From Candidatus Onthovicinus excrementipullorum (GTDB lineage: Bacteria; Bacillota; Clostridia; Oscillospirales; Acutalibacteraceae), in assembly GCA_018712345.1 (NCBI GenBank), contig DVHG01000010.1:277961-341960 (forward strand): a stretch of DNA of 64,000 nucleotides, read 5' to 3'. Shown piece by piece: positions 44,327-55,075 of the stretch. Under the pieces are notes generated by a model. That model was not told where the DNA came from. It searched no databases and saw only the letters and a list, made by a program, of their open reading frames with translations. The stretch's first letter is position 1, and every line of letters starts with the position of its first letter. Position numbers and translations under genes: made by a program.

Positions 44327-44341
44327 TAGGGGTGAAAGGTC

Positions 44342-45166
44342 GTGATGTTAGGGTTGGGAAAAAAGCTGAGTTTATACGGCTTTAACAACCTCACAAAAAC
44401 ACTTAGCTTCAACATCTACGATGTATGCTATGCAAAGAGTGAGAGGGAGCAGCGGGATTATATCCACTATATCAACGAGCAGTATAATTCCGAGCGATTA
44501 AAAAATATTCTCTGTGATGTCACGGAGATGATCGGGGCGCATGTGCTTAACATTGCCATGCAGGACTATGAGCCGCAGGGCGCGAGCGCGACGATCCTCA
44601 TCTCCGAAGGCCTGCCCGGCGAGGAGTGTGAGGGCAGACGGTCCGCAGGTGATGTTAATATTACAAATGGACGCGATGTGGTGGCCCATCTTGATAAGAG
44701 TCATCTGACCGTGCACACCTATCCGGAGTACCATCCGGACACCTCCATTGCGACATTTCGTGTGGATATCGATGTCGGTACCTGTGGGAAGATCACACCG
44801 CTGAATGCTCTCAACTATCTGATCGGCAGCTTTGACTCCGATATTATGACCATCGACTACCGCGTACGCGGTTTTACCCGGGATGTCGACGGGACCAAGC
44901 TCTTCATGGATCACGATATGACCTCCATTCAGGATTATATTGATGAGGAGACGCTGCACCGCTATGATGCGGCGGACATCAACCTGTATGAGGCCAATAT
45001 TTTCCACACTAAGATGATGATCAAGGAGATCGTCCTCCAGAATTATCTCTTCAACGTGGACGCCTATGAGCTGCTCCCGCGTGAACGCCTGGATATTACA
45101 GACAGCCTCCGCCGCGAGATGATTGAGATCTTCAGCGGGCGGAATGTCTTTTCCAAGAATAACTGA
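44342..45166 (+). CDS. speD: S-adenosylmethionine decarboxylase proenzyme (E. coli type)
   Basis: A 274-residue pyruvoyl enzyme that makes decarboxylated S-adenosylmethionine, the aminopropyl donor for spermidine. The length and the sequence around [14 protein letters not shown] fit the long SpeD class; self-cleavage would occur between Lys119 and Ser120. Start GTG 44342, with ATG as the next codon, follows AGGGGTGAAAGG. It is the first gene of a six-gene operon, 24 bases before speA. Confidence 0.93.
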   Translation: MMLGLGKKLSLYGFNNLTKTLSFNIYDVCYAKSEREQRDYIHYINEQYNSERLKNILCDVTEMIGAHVLNIAMQDYEPQGASATILISEGLPGEECEGRRSAGDVNITNGRDVVAHLDKSHLTVHTYPEYHPDTSIATFRVDIDVGTCGKITPLNALNYLIGSFDSDIMTIDYRVRGFTRDVDGTKLFMDHDMTSIQDYIDEETLHRYDAADINLYEANIFHTKMMIKEIVLQNYLFNVDAYELLPRERLDITDSLRREMIEIFSGRNVFSKNN

Positions 45167-45190
45167 TTTCAGGACAGGGGGCGGATATCA

Positions 45191-46645
45191 ATGGCACTAC
45201 TCACCCAAAATGACGCGCCGCTGTTTGAAGCATTAAAACGCTATCGTTCCAACCGCATCGTCCCTTTTGACGTGCCCGGCCACAAGCAGGGCCGCGGCAG
45301 CCCGGAGCTGACGTCCTTCCTCGGGAAGGACTGCCTGAGCGTGGATGTCAACTCCATGAAACCGCTGGACAACCTCAGCCACCCGACCTCCGTCATCTTA
45401 CAGGCGGAGGAGCTGGCGGCTGAGGCGTTCGGTGCGGAGAACGCCTTTTTTATTGTCAACGGGACGACTGCCGCTGTACAGGCCATGATTATGGCCACCT
45501 GCCGTTCCGGCGATAAGATTATCATGCCCCGCAATGTGCACATCAGTGCCATCAATGCGCTGATCCTCTGCGGGGCTGTGCCTGTTTATGTCAATCCAGG
45601 GGTCAACCGCAAACTCGGCATTTCCCTGGGGATGACGGTCAACGATGTGCGCATTGCCATCATGGCCAATCCGGACGCGCGCGCCGTATTTGTCAACAAC
45701 CCCACTTATTACGGCATCTGCTCAGAGCTTGAGGAGATCGTCAAGCTGGCGCACGCGCATGGGATGCGCGTGATCGTGGATGAGGCGCACGGGGCGCACT
45801 TCTATTTTGGGGACAACCTCCCCAAATCCGCCATGGCCTGCGGCGCCGATATGGCCGCCGTCAGTATGCACAAGACGGGCGGCTCCCTGACACAGAGCTC
45901 CATCCTGCTTACGGGCTGCGGGATCAGCAAGGATTACGTCCGCCAGATCCTCAACCTGATGCAGACTACCAGCGCCTCCTACCTGCTGCTGTCCTCCCTG
46001 GACCTCTCCCGGCGCAATCTGGCACTGCGAGGGAAGGCGATCTTTAAAAAGGTTCAGGACCTTGTGAGCTATGCCCGGGAGGAGATCAACCGCATCGGGG
46101 GTTATTATGCCTATTCCAGAGAGCTGTGCAGCGATCCCGCGGTATATGATTTTGACACCACAAAGCTCTCCATCTATGTCCGGGATATCGGGCTCGCGGG
46201 AATTGAGGTATACGACATCCTGCGCGACGAATATGACATTCAGGTGGAGTTTGGGGATATCGGCAATATTCTGGCGATCGTCTCCGTGGGCGATACACCG
46301 CTGGCGGTCGAACGTCTGGTGACGGCGCTCACACAGATCAAGCGCCGCTACTCCCGTGATCCGGCCGGTATGTTTGACCATGAGTATATCACGCCGTTTG
46401 TCAAGCTGCCGCCGCGCGAGGCGTTTTACGGCGCCAAAAAGGGCGTGCGTGTGGAGGAGTGCAATGGCCGCGTGTGCGGGGAGTTTGTCATGTGCTACCC
46501 GCCGGGGATTCCGATTCTCGCGCCTGGGGAGCTGATCACCCGTGAAATCATTGATTATATTCTGTACGCTAAGGAGAAGGGCTGCCTGCTGACGGGCACC
46601 CGTGATATGAATCTGGAGACCATCCAGGTCGTGGAGGGGGGATAA
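45191..46645 (+). CDS. speA: Orn/Lys/Arg decarboxylase family, probable arginine decarboxylase
   Basis: A 484-residue PLP enzyme of fold type I (the B. subtilis SpeA class). Recognisable parts are the N-terminal VPFDVPGHKQGRG, the PLP lysine at 228 in SMHKTGGSLTQ, and VDEAHGAH. The C-terminal domain contains PPGIPILAPGE. Agmatinase lies two genes downstream, which supports arginine as the substrate (agmatine as product). SD GGGGGCGG precedes ATG 45191. The stop is 1 base before speE. Confidence 0.9.
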   Translation: MALLTQNDAPLFEALKRYRSNRIVPFDVPGHKQGRGSPELTSFLGKDCLSVDVNSMKPLDNLSHPTSVILQAEELAAEAFGAENAFFIVNGTTAAVQAMIMATCRSGDKIIMPRNVHISAINALILCGAVPVYVNPGVNRKLGISLGMTVNDVRIAIMANPDARAVFVNNPTYYGICSELEEIVKLAHAHGMRVIVDEAHGAHFYFGDNLPKSAMACGADMAAVSMHKTGGSLTQSSILLTGCGISKDYVRQILNLMQTTSASYLLLSSLDLSRRNLALRGKAIFKKVQDLVSYAREEINRIGGYYAYSRELCSDPAVYDFDTTKLSIYVRDIGLAGIEVYDILRDEYDIQVEFGDIGNILAIVSVGDTPLAVERLVTALTQIKRRYSRDPAGMFDHEYITPFVKLPPREAFYGAKKGVRVEECNGRVCGEFVMCYPPGIPILAPGELITREIIDYILYAKEKGCLLTGTRDMNLETIQVVEGG

Positions 46646-46646
46646 C

Positions 46647-47492
46647 ATGGAGCTTTGGTATTCGGAGGAACACACGCCGGATGTCAGCCTGTCCATCCGG
46701 ATTGACCGTCAGGTCTATACAGGCGAGAGCGATTTCCAGAAAATCGACGTGTTTGACACCACGGAGTTCGGCCGGATGCTCACGCTCGACGGCGCGGTTA
46801 TGCTCACCGAGAAGGATGAGTTCATCTACCATGAGATGATGGTGCACGTCCCGATGGCGGCCAACCCGGACATCCGCCGGGTGCTGGTGATCGGTGCGGG
46901 AGACGGCGGCGTGATCCGGGAGCTGGTCAAGTACCCCTATGTGGAGAAGATCGACCTGGTTGAGATTGACGGGCAGGTTGTCGATGTGTGCCGGCAGTAT
47001 TTCCCGGCGCTCACCAGGGGATTTGACGACCCGCGCGTCAAGCTGTACTTTGAGGACGGCGTCCGGTTTGTCCGCCGGTGTGAGGAGGAGTATGATCTGA
47101 TCATTGTGGACTCTACCGATCCGTTCGGGCCGGGGGAGGGACTCTCCACCCGTGAGTTTTACGGCAGCTGCTACAACGCTATCCGTGACAACGGCATCCT
47201 CGTCAACCAGCATGAGACGCCCTGTTATGGGAAGTATGCGGAGGTCGTCTTCCGCGAGCACCGGAAAATCTCCAAAACATTTCCGGTTGCACGCGTCTAT
47301 CAGGCGCACATCCCCACCTATCCGTCCGGCCACTGGCTGTTCGGCTTTGCCTCCGATGGGATAGAGCCGATCAACGACCGGATTGAACAGTGGAATGAAT
47401 TAGAAATTCAAACACGGTACTATAATACCGAGCTGCACCGCGGGTGCTTTGCACTGCCCAACTATGTCAAGGATATTCTGGAGGGCTGCTGA
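46647..47492 (+). CDS. speE: Spermidine synthase
   Basis: A 281-residue aminopropyltransferase. The decarboxy-SAM pocket is VIGAGDGGVIRELVKYP, with the acidic EIDGQVVDVCRQYFP. The catalytic region is IIVDSTDPFGPGEGL, and the gate-like DEFIYHEMMVHVP is at the N-terminal side. It transfers aminopropyl to putrescine to make spermidine. Its stop codon overlaps the start of the agmatinase gene (TGATG). Confidence 0.94.
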   Translation: MELWYSEEHTPDVSLSIRIDRQVYTGESDFQKIDVFDTTEFGRMLTLDGAVMLTEKDEFIYHEMMVHVPMAANPDIRRVLVIGAGDGGVIRELVKYPYVEKIDLVEIDGQVVDVCRQYFPALTRGFDDPRVKLYFEDGVRFVRRCEEEYDLIIVDSTDPFGPGEGLSTREFYGSCYNAIRDNGILVNQHETPCYGKYAEVVFREHRKISKTFPVARVYQAHIPTYPSGHWLFGFASDGIEPINDRIEQWNELEIQTRYYNTELHRGCFALPNYVKDILEGC

Positions 47493-48337
47493 TGGAAAAA
47501 AATATTGAAACTTTTATCGGCTGCGACTGCGAGTACGATGAAGCAAAAATCGTCCTTTTCGGCGCGCCGTATGATTCCACCACCTCCTTCCGGCCGGGCG
47601 CGCGCTTCGGATGCAAGGCGATCCGGAGCGAGTCCTTCGGGCTGGAGACGTACAGCCCCTATCAGGATGACGAGCTGACGGAGAAAAAGGTGTTTGATTC
47701 CGGCGATCTGGAGCTCGTCTTCGGCAACGCGCAGACGGCGCTCGGCCAGATTGAGGAGCGGGCCCGCACGATTCTGAACGACGGTAAGCTGCCCTTTATG
47801 GTGGGCGGGGAGCATCTGGTGACGCTCGGAGCGTTCCGCGCCGTATATGAGAAGTACCCGGAGGTCTCCATCATCCACTTTGACGCGCACGCAGACCTGC
47901 GTGCGGACTACTTGGGGGAGAAGATGTCCCACGCGAGCGTGCTGCGGCGCTGCCATGAGCTGGTGGGTGACGGACGAATCTATCAGTTCGGCATCCGTTC
48001 CGGGGACCGTCAGGAGTTTCTCTGGGGACGGGAGCACGTCTGCACCCGGATGTTCGATTTTGAAGGCGTGGATCAGGTTGTAGAGCAGCTGAAGGGGAGG
48101 CCCGTCTATTTTACACTTGATCTGGACGTGCTTGACCCGTCCGTGTTCCCGGGCACAGGGACGCCGGAGGCGGGCGGTGTGAGCTTTATGCAGCTGCTGA
48201 ATGCGTGTCTGAAGCTGCGGGGTCTCAACATCGTCGGGTTGGATGTCAATGAACTGGCCCCGGCGTATGATATCAGCGGCGTATCCACTGCCGTTGCCGG
48301 AAAAATTATTCGTGAACTGCTGATTATGCTTGGCTAA
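47492..48337 (+). CDS. speB: Agmatinase (ureohydrolase family)
   Basis: A 281-residue manganese enzyme that converts agmatine to putrescine and urea. The ureohydrolase motifs are GGEHLVTLG, HFDAHADLRADY and LDLDVLDPSVFPGTGTPEAGG, which carry the His/Asp metal ligands. The start ATG 47492 overlaps the speE stop and gives the normal N-terminus. Together with SpeA it provides putrescine from arginine. Confidence 0.93.
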   Translation: MEKNIETFIGCDCEYDEAKIVLFGAPYDSTTSFRPGARFGCKAIRSESFGLETYSPYQDDELTEKKVFDSGDLELVFGNAQTALGQIEERARTILNDGKLPFMVGGEHLVTLGAFRAVYEKYPEVSIIHFDAHADLRADYLGEKMSHASVLRRCHELVGDGRIYQFGIRSGDRQEFLWGREHVCTRMFDFEGVDQVVEQLKGRPVYFTLDLDVLDPSVFPGTGTPEAGGVSFMQLLNACLKLRGLNIVGLDVNELAPAYDISGVSTAVAGKIIRELLIMLG

Positions 48338-48369
48338 AAGCTTTTAGATTTATTGGAGGTGCGAACAGC

Positions 48370-50720
<2,351 letters not shown>

Positions 50721-50733
50721 AGTGGAGTTAAAA

Positions 50734-50758
50734 AAATCCCCGGCTTGGCCGGGGATTT
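50734..50758 (+). terminator. Terminator of the polyamine operon
   Basis: AAATCCCCGGC-TTG-GCCGGGGATTT, an 11-bp stem, lies 14 bases after the nspC stop. Confidence 0.85.
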
Positions 50759-50816
50759 ATGCTTCCCGATGGTTGCACAGCGCCTGTACGGGAAAATGGA
50801 TAAGGAAGTGTTGTGA

Positions 50817-51404
50817 ATGGAGGAGCGCCTCAAAAAGCAGATCGAATTCATCCTGGAAATCGACAAGGAGAAGAATATCTTCCGCCAGACGCATCTGTCG
50901 GACCACGGGCGGAATGAAAACGACGCCGAGCATGCCTGGCATATGGCGATCATGGCCTACCTCTTGCGGGAATATGCCAATGAGCCGGTCGATATTGCGC
51001 GGGTCATGATCATGTGTCTGATCCACGATGTGGTGGAGATTGACGCGGGGGATACCTATGCCTATGACACCGCCGCTCTGGCGACGCAGAAGGTGCGCGA
51101 GGACGCCGCAAAGGAACGGATTTATTCGCTCCTGCCGGAAGATCAGAAAGAGGACCTGGGGGCGATCTTCGATGAATTTGAGGAAAATAAAACGCCGGAG
51201 GCTCGCTTTGCCCATGCGATGGATAATTTGCAGCCGCTGCTGCTCAACGACAGCAACGGCGGGGATGACTGGCGGGAGCATCAGGTGACGGCAGTGCAGG
51301 TGTATGGCCGGCAGTCCAAAACCAGAGTGGGTTCGCAGCGGCTGTTCGATCTGGTGGACGCATTGATTCAGGAGAATATTAAAAAGGGGAATATCCGCGG
51401 ATAG
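50817..51404 (+). CDS. HD-domain hydrolase (YfbR/5'-nucleotidase-like)
   Basis: A 195-residue HD-superfamily protein: AEHAWHMAIMAYLL gives the first histidine, LIHDVVEIDAGDTYAYD the HD pair, and RFAHAMDNLQPLL the last aspartate. This pattern fits the YfbR/HDDC2 group of deoxynucleoside 5'-monophosphatases. ATG 50817 follows AAGGAAG. Single gene, followed by two hairpins. Confidence 0.85.
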   Translation: MEERLKKQIEFILEIDKEKNIFRQTHLSDHGRNENDAEHAWHMAIMAYLLREYANEPVDIARVMIMCLIHDVVEIDAGDTYAYDTAALATQKVREDAAKERIYSLLPEDQKEDLGAIFDEFEENKTPEARFAHAMDNLQPLLLNDSNGGDDWREHQVTAVQVYGRQSKTRVGSQRLFDLVDALIQENIKKGNIRG

Positions 51405-51428
51405 CTTCGCGCCGTAAACTGAAAAAAT

Positions 51429-51507
51429 CCGATCTCATCCATGCGGCATGGACGGGATCGGTGCATTTTTGGACAGGATAAAGGGCCCGGGGGATACCGG
51501 GCCCTTT
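51429..51507 (+). terminator. Two tandem terminator hairpins after the HD hydrolase gene
   Basis: The first stem is CCGATC.TCA.TCCATGC / GCATGGA.CGG.GATCGG (51429-51461), followed by TGCATTTTT. The second is AAAGGGCCCGG / CCGGGCCCTTT (51480-51507). Confidence 0.8.
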
Positions 51508-51866
51508 ATCTTGAAATTGAGGGGTTTGCTTTGAGGAGGGGTAGAGCATGTACCCGTTTGATACTCGGTTGCGGTCCCTTTCTCTTTTGGGTACGTGTAT
51601 ATTGTAAATCAGGGTGTTGTTTTTTTTGTTACTCACTTATGAACATTCTTTTAAATAACGTCAAAAATCGTGTGAACATTTTGAAAAGTGCCCCTCAGTG
51701 ATTAAATTCCGGTACTTTGCCCGCATACGGATTCAAAAATTTTCATAGGATAAAACAAATGTTTGATTTTTTGTATAAAGTATGGTAGAATATCCGTGAA
51801 GATTAAAATTGGAGGGCGTATACGCACTCCAAACGGATCATGCGGCTGTTCAACGGAGGGATCACC
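51508..51866 (+). other. lexA upstream region
   Basis: About 360 bases without an established gene. It contains a possible 19-codon leader frame (51548-51607) after GAGGAGGGG, the lexA promoter with a LexA-box-like dyad, and a palindrome TTGGAG.GCGTATACGC.CTCCAA (51809-51832) between promoter and start codon. Confidence 0.6.
51753..51791 (+). promoter_or_regulatory. lexA promoter with LexA-box-like dyad
   Basis: TTGATT (51763-51768), 17 bases, TAGAAT (51786-51791). AAAC-AAAT-GTTT (51753-51764) overlaps the -35 box and resembles a weak form of the Firmicutes SOS box (GAAC-N4-GTTC). Autoregulation by LexA would fit the position. Confidence 0.55.
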
Positions 51867-52460
51867 ATGGAAAAGCTCAGCAGCACACAGAAAAAAATCT
51901 ATGATTTTCTGGTGGAGCGCATCGGCACGGGCGTTCCGCCCTCGGTCCGCGAGATCGGCGCCTATGTCGGGCTCAAGTCCACCTCCTCTGTCCAGTGCAA
52001 TCTGGACGCGCTGGAGCGCAAGGGATATATTATCCGTGACCCGCTGCTCAAGCGGTCCATCCGCATCGCCGGGCAGAGCGGGAATACCATGCAGGTCCCG
52101 CTGATCGGTACGGTCACGGCCGGTATGCCGATCCTGGCGGTGGAGCAGATTGAGGGCTATATCCCCTTTGATGGGGACTGTGCCGGCGGAGATAAGCTCT
52201 TCGCGCTGAAGGTGCGCGGGGAGAGTATGATCAACGCGGGCATTCTCGACGGGGACATTGTCGTCTCCCGGCAGACTCCCGTCGCCTCCAACGGGGAGAT
52301 CGTCGTGGCGCTTATCGGGGACGAGGCGACCGTCAAGCGGTTTTATAAGGAGGACGGTCACTACCGCCTCCAGCCGGAGAACGATCTGTTTGAGCCGATC
52401 ATCGTCAATGAGGTTTCCATCCTCGGTAAGGTGATCGCCGTGATCCGGTACATCCGGTAG
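51867..52460 (+). CDS. lexA: SOS repressor LexA
   Basis: A 197-residue repressor-protease that controls the DNA-damage response. The N-terminal winged helix (QKKIYDFLVERIGTGVPPSVREIGAYVGLKSTSSV) binds operators. The self-cleavage bond is Ala85-Gly86 in TVTAGMP, with catalytic Ser120 (RGESM) and Lys157 (ATVKRF). ATG 51867 follows GGAGGG; the frame extends 9 codons further up without a better site. Confidence 0.96.
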   Translation: MEKLSSTQKKIYDFLVERIGTGVPPSVREIGAYVGLKSTSSVQCNLDALERKGYIIRDPLLKRSIRIAGQSGNTMQVPLIGTVTAGMPILAVEQIEGYIPFDGDCAGGDKLFALKVRGESMINAGILDGDIVVSRQTPVASNGEIVVALIGDEATVKRFYKEDGHYRLQPENDLFEPIIVNEVSILGKVIAVIRYIR

Positions 52461-52529
52461 GGCAGCTGGGCCTGGAATTGTGGATATCGGCGGCTGCGCG
52501 CCGCATAAAAAGAGAAGGAGAGAGGTATC

Positions 52530-53435
52530 ATGGATCAGGAGAAAAGCAGGGAGAAAGGCGCCCTGCGCAGAGGGTTCCGGGAGCATCCGGTTAAGGTCTC
52601 GCTTATTATCCTTTTCCCGGCGCTTGTCATTCTGCTCGCTATCGCCGGGATCATTGTCTGGTGTGTTATGGCGGATCCGCCCGTCAAGGCGAAGGAGACC
52701 GTACCGCTCTCCGGCCAGGTTATTGAGGAGAACGATGTGCGCCTGATCGGGCACCGTGGCTTCTCCGCCGTGGCGCCGGAGAACACCATCCCCGCGTTTG
52801 AAGAGGCCGGCAAGGCCGGATTCTGGGGTGCGGAGCTCGACGTTCACCGTACGAAGGACGGCAAATGGGTCGTCATGCACGACGATAACCTCAGCCGCAT
52901 GACGCGCAAGGTTGACAGCGTTGCCTCACATAATTCAGACGAATTGCTGGCGGTGGATATTAACAACGGGGCCAATATTGATCAGTATTCGGGTGCGAAG
53001 ATTCCGCTGCTGTCCGACATGCTGGCCGTGTGTGAGCAGTATGATATGACGCCGGTCATTGAGGTCAAGTCCTCTGTGAAAGGCGAACTCAATGATCTGA
53101 TTGAGGTCGTTGATGAGGCCGGCTTTAAGAATCAGGCCATCTATATCTCCTTCAGTCAGGAGCATACCAAGGCACTGCGTGCGCTGGTGCCGGGGGCACG
53201 CGTGTTTTATCTCTCCAGTGACATTACGGATGAGGCCGTCAATTTCTGCCTGGAAAATAATGTAGGGCTCGATTTTGACGCCCGGCGGGAGAACAACACA
53301 CCGGAACTGATCCAGAGTGTGATGGATCAGGGAATCCAGTGTGCCGCCTGGACGGTGGATGACTTGGAGCTGTGTGAGGATTTGATCGACCTCGGCGTCC
53401 AGTACATCACCACAAACTGCATTTATCCGGATTGA
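52530..53435 (+). CDS. Membrane-anchored glycerophosphodiester phosphodiesterase
   Basis: A 301-residue protein with a basic N-terminus, one membrane helix (about 22-48) and an outward-facing GDPD barrel. Catalytic motifs are GHRGFSAVAPENTIPAF, GAELDVHRTKDG and VVMHDD; VIEVKSS and the final AAWTVDDLE also match. It would cleave glycerophosphodiesters, such as those from teichoic or lipid turnover, to glycerol phosphate at the cell surface. GAGAGG precedes ATG 52530. Single gene with its own terminator. Confidence 0.9.
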   Translation: MDQEKSREKGALRRGFREHPVKVSLIILFPALVILLAIAGIIVWCVMADPPVKAKETVPLSGQVIEENDVRLIGHRGFSAVAPENTIPAFEEAGKAGFWGAELDVHRTKDGKWVVMHDDNLSRMTRKVDSVASHNSDELLAVDINNGANIDQYSGAKIPLLSDMLAVCEQYDMTPVIEVKSSVKGELNDLIEVVDEAGFKNQAIYISFSQEHTKALRALVPGARVFYLSSDITDEAVNFCLENNVGLDFDARRENNTPELIQSVMDQGIQCAAWTVDDLELCEDLIDLGVQYITTNCIYPD

Positions 53436-53454
53436 TCCGACTTCAGTCTGATTG

Positions 53455-53478
53455 GGGCCGCCTGTGGGCGGCCCTTTT
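53455..53478 (+). terminator. Terminator of the phosphodiesterase gene
   Basis: GGGCCGCC / GGCGGCCC with a 4-base loop is followed by TTTTTA. Confidence 0.8.
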
Positions 53479-53559
53479 TATGCGTGCGTGCGCGTAATCA
53501 TAAAAAGCTGCCGCCGCTCATATCCTTATGTATTCACAGGAATGAGGGGAGGCGCGGCC

Positions 53560-54384
53560 ATGTTCGCTGCACTGGCATATAAAGAGGGTGAAGCGGCGGG
53601 GCTCCGCAAGATGTGGAAGCGCCTCTTTGGGGAGCCGATCACCCCGCAGAAGGTCTCCATCGACCGGCGTGAATGCTTTTTTACAGCCTCTGTCACGCGC
53701 GGAACCCGTATCCGCTGGGATGACCTCTTTATCCGCATGGGGCGACTCAGCCGGGAGATGGTGCTCCCGGAGGAATTGCACATTCCGGAGGGCTGCGGGA
53801 TTACCCGCTTTGTCCCCGCGGCGCTCGGCCCCAGGGTGGTGATGAACACGGCGGCTGATCTGCTCGCGCAGGCGGGCGGCGGCAGGATCCCCGTGACCGT
53901 CGTAGACCTGCGCGGCCGCCTCTGCGGGATGATGATCCCCATCGTACGCAGCTGCGCAGAGGTCCGCGTGGTGACGGCCAATACGGCAGTCTACCGCAAC
54001 ACGTGTGAGCGGCTGATGGAGGAGTACGGCGCTTCGGTGGTCGTCTGTCCGCCCGGCTCGGGCAGTGTACGGGGCGGGGTGGTCGTGCTGCCGTTCGGCG
54101 GAGAATGCCCCGTGGACACCGCACCGGACACGCTCTATATTGCGCCGGAGGGGGACGGCCCTGCGGGCGGCGCAGTCCTTTCCACGTGTGGGATCCGGCT
54201 CGGGGAAATGTACGGTGCGCTCCGGCCGAACGGGATATCGGAGCTCCTCTTTGCTGCAGCGCTGTATGAAAAGTGCGCCGTACGCGGGATCGGCTCTCTG
54301 CCGGCTGAACGGCTGACTTATATGGGGCAGGGGATCTCCCAGCCGGATGCAGCCGATTTGATCCGCAGATCCGGCGATAAATAG
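53560..54384 (+). CDS. Protein of unknown function upstream of greA
   Basis: A 274-residue, apparently cytoplasmic protein with no signal peptide or membrane helix. The second half alternates short hydrophobic strands with glycine loops (VTVVDLRGRLCGMMIPIV, AEVRVVTANTAVYRNTCERLMEEYGASVVV, GVVVLPFGGE), which looks like a Rossmann-type nucleotide or cofactor fold without a clear P-loop. I recognise no family. The start ATG 53560 follows GGGGAGG by 7 bases; longer frames upstream cross the terminator. It ends 1 base before the greA promoter. Confidence 0.72.
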   Translation: MFAALAYKEGEAAGLRKMWKRLFGEPITPQKVSIDRRECFFTASVTRGTRIRWDDLFIRMGRLSREMVLPEELHIPEGCGITRFVPAALGPRVVMNTAADLLAQAGGGRIPVTVVDLRGRLCGMMIPIVRSCAEVRVVTANTAVYRNTCERLMEEYGASVVVCPPGSGSVRGGVVVLPFGGECPVDTAPDTLYIAPEGDGPAGGAVLSTCGIRLGEMYGALRPNGISELLFAAALYEKCAVRGIGSLPAERLTYMGQGISQPDAADLIRRSGDK

Positions 54385-54385
54385 C

Positions 54386-54415
54386 TTGACTTTATAGCCG
54401 CGCCTGGATTATAAT
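54386..54415 (+). promoter_or_regulatory. greA promoter
   Basis: TTGACT (54386-54391), 18 bases, TATAAT (54410-54415), about 40 bases before the greA start. Confidence 0.75.
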
Positions 54416-54456
54416 AATAGAAATTATGCACTCAGATGAAAGAGGTAATGGCAGCA

Positions 54457-54930
54457 ATGGCAAATGAGACGAAGCTCACGTTGGCAGGTCTTAAAGAACT
54501 CCAGGCGGAGCTCGAAAATCTGAAGACGGTCGGCCGTAAGGAAATGGCGGAAAAGATTAAAGTCGCGCTCTCTTTCGGCGATCTGTCCGAGAACAGCGAG
54601 TATGATGAGGCCAAGAGCGAGCAGGGCAAGCTGGAGGCGCGCATCAATGAGCTGGAGAATATGCTCAATAATGTTGTCCTGATCGACGAGGATGACAATA
54701 ACACCGCAATCGTACGCACCGGCCTGACGGTAAAGGTCAAGGATCAGGATATGGGCGATATCATGACGTTCCGCATCGTCGGCCCCGCACAGGCGGACCC
54801 GGATAAGGGTTATATCTCTGAGGAGTCCCCGGTGGGCAGGGCCCTGATCGGGCACGCGCAGGGGGAGACCGTCATGGTGGAGGCGCCCGCGGGCAGCCTT
54901 CCGTTTGAGATCCTTGAGATCACCAAGTAA
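54457..54930 (+). CDS. greA: Transcription elongation factor GreA
   Basis: A 157-residue factor that restarts backtracked RNA polymerase. The N-terminal coiled coil is LKELQAELENLKTVGRKEMAEKIKVAL, with the acidic tip GDLSENSEYDEA; the C-terminal domain is FKBP-like, with SPVGRALIGHAQGETVMVEAPAG. Three in-frame ATGs occur (54436, 54448, 54457); the third gives the usual GreA length and best spacing from AGAGGT, but the second cannot be excluded. Confidence 0.95.
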   Translation: MANETKLTLAGLKELQAELENLKTVGRKEMAEKIKVALSFGDLSENSEYDEAKSEQGKLEARINELENMLNNVVLIDEDDNNTAIVRTGLTVKVKDQDMGDIMTFRIVGPAQADPDKGYISEESPVGRALIGHAQGETVMVEAPAGSLPFEILEITK

Positions 54931-54990
54931 CTTTCTGCGGAGAGATGCCGCGGGCATGCCGGCGTAGCGCGGATTACCCGCGATAGTTTT

Positions 54991-55015
54991 GGCGGGGGCT
55001 TGCTCCCGCCTATTT
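54991..55015 (+). terminator. Probable terminator between greA and lysS
   Basis: GGCGGGGGC and GCTCCCGCC form a stem (54991-55010, one G-T pair), followed by TATTTTCATTT. Confidence 0.65.
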
Positions 55016-55075
55016 TCATTTAAAGTATTCTGCGGCACAGCCGCATGTTATTTACAACAGATAGGGGATGTACTT

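Larger units (their letters stand above)
44023..44341 (+). other. Intergenic leader region before the polyamine operon
   Basis: No gene in the first 215 bases, which are AT-rich. The second part holds the speD promoter and a long hairpin (see separate entries). Confidence 0.7.
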
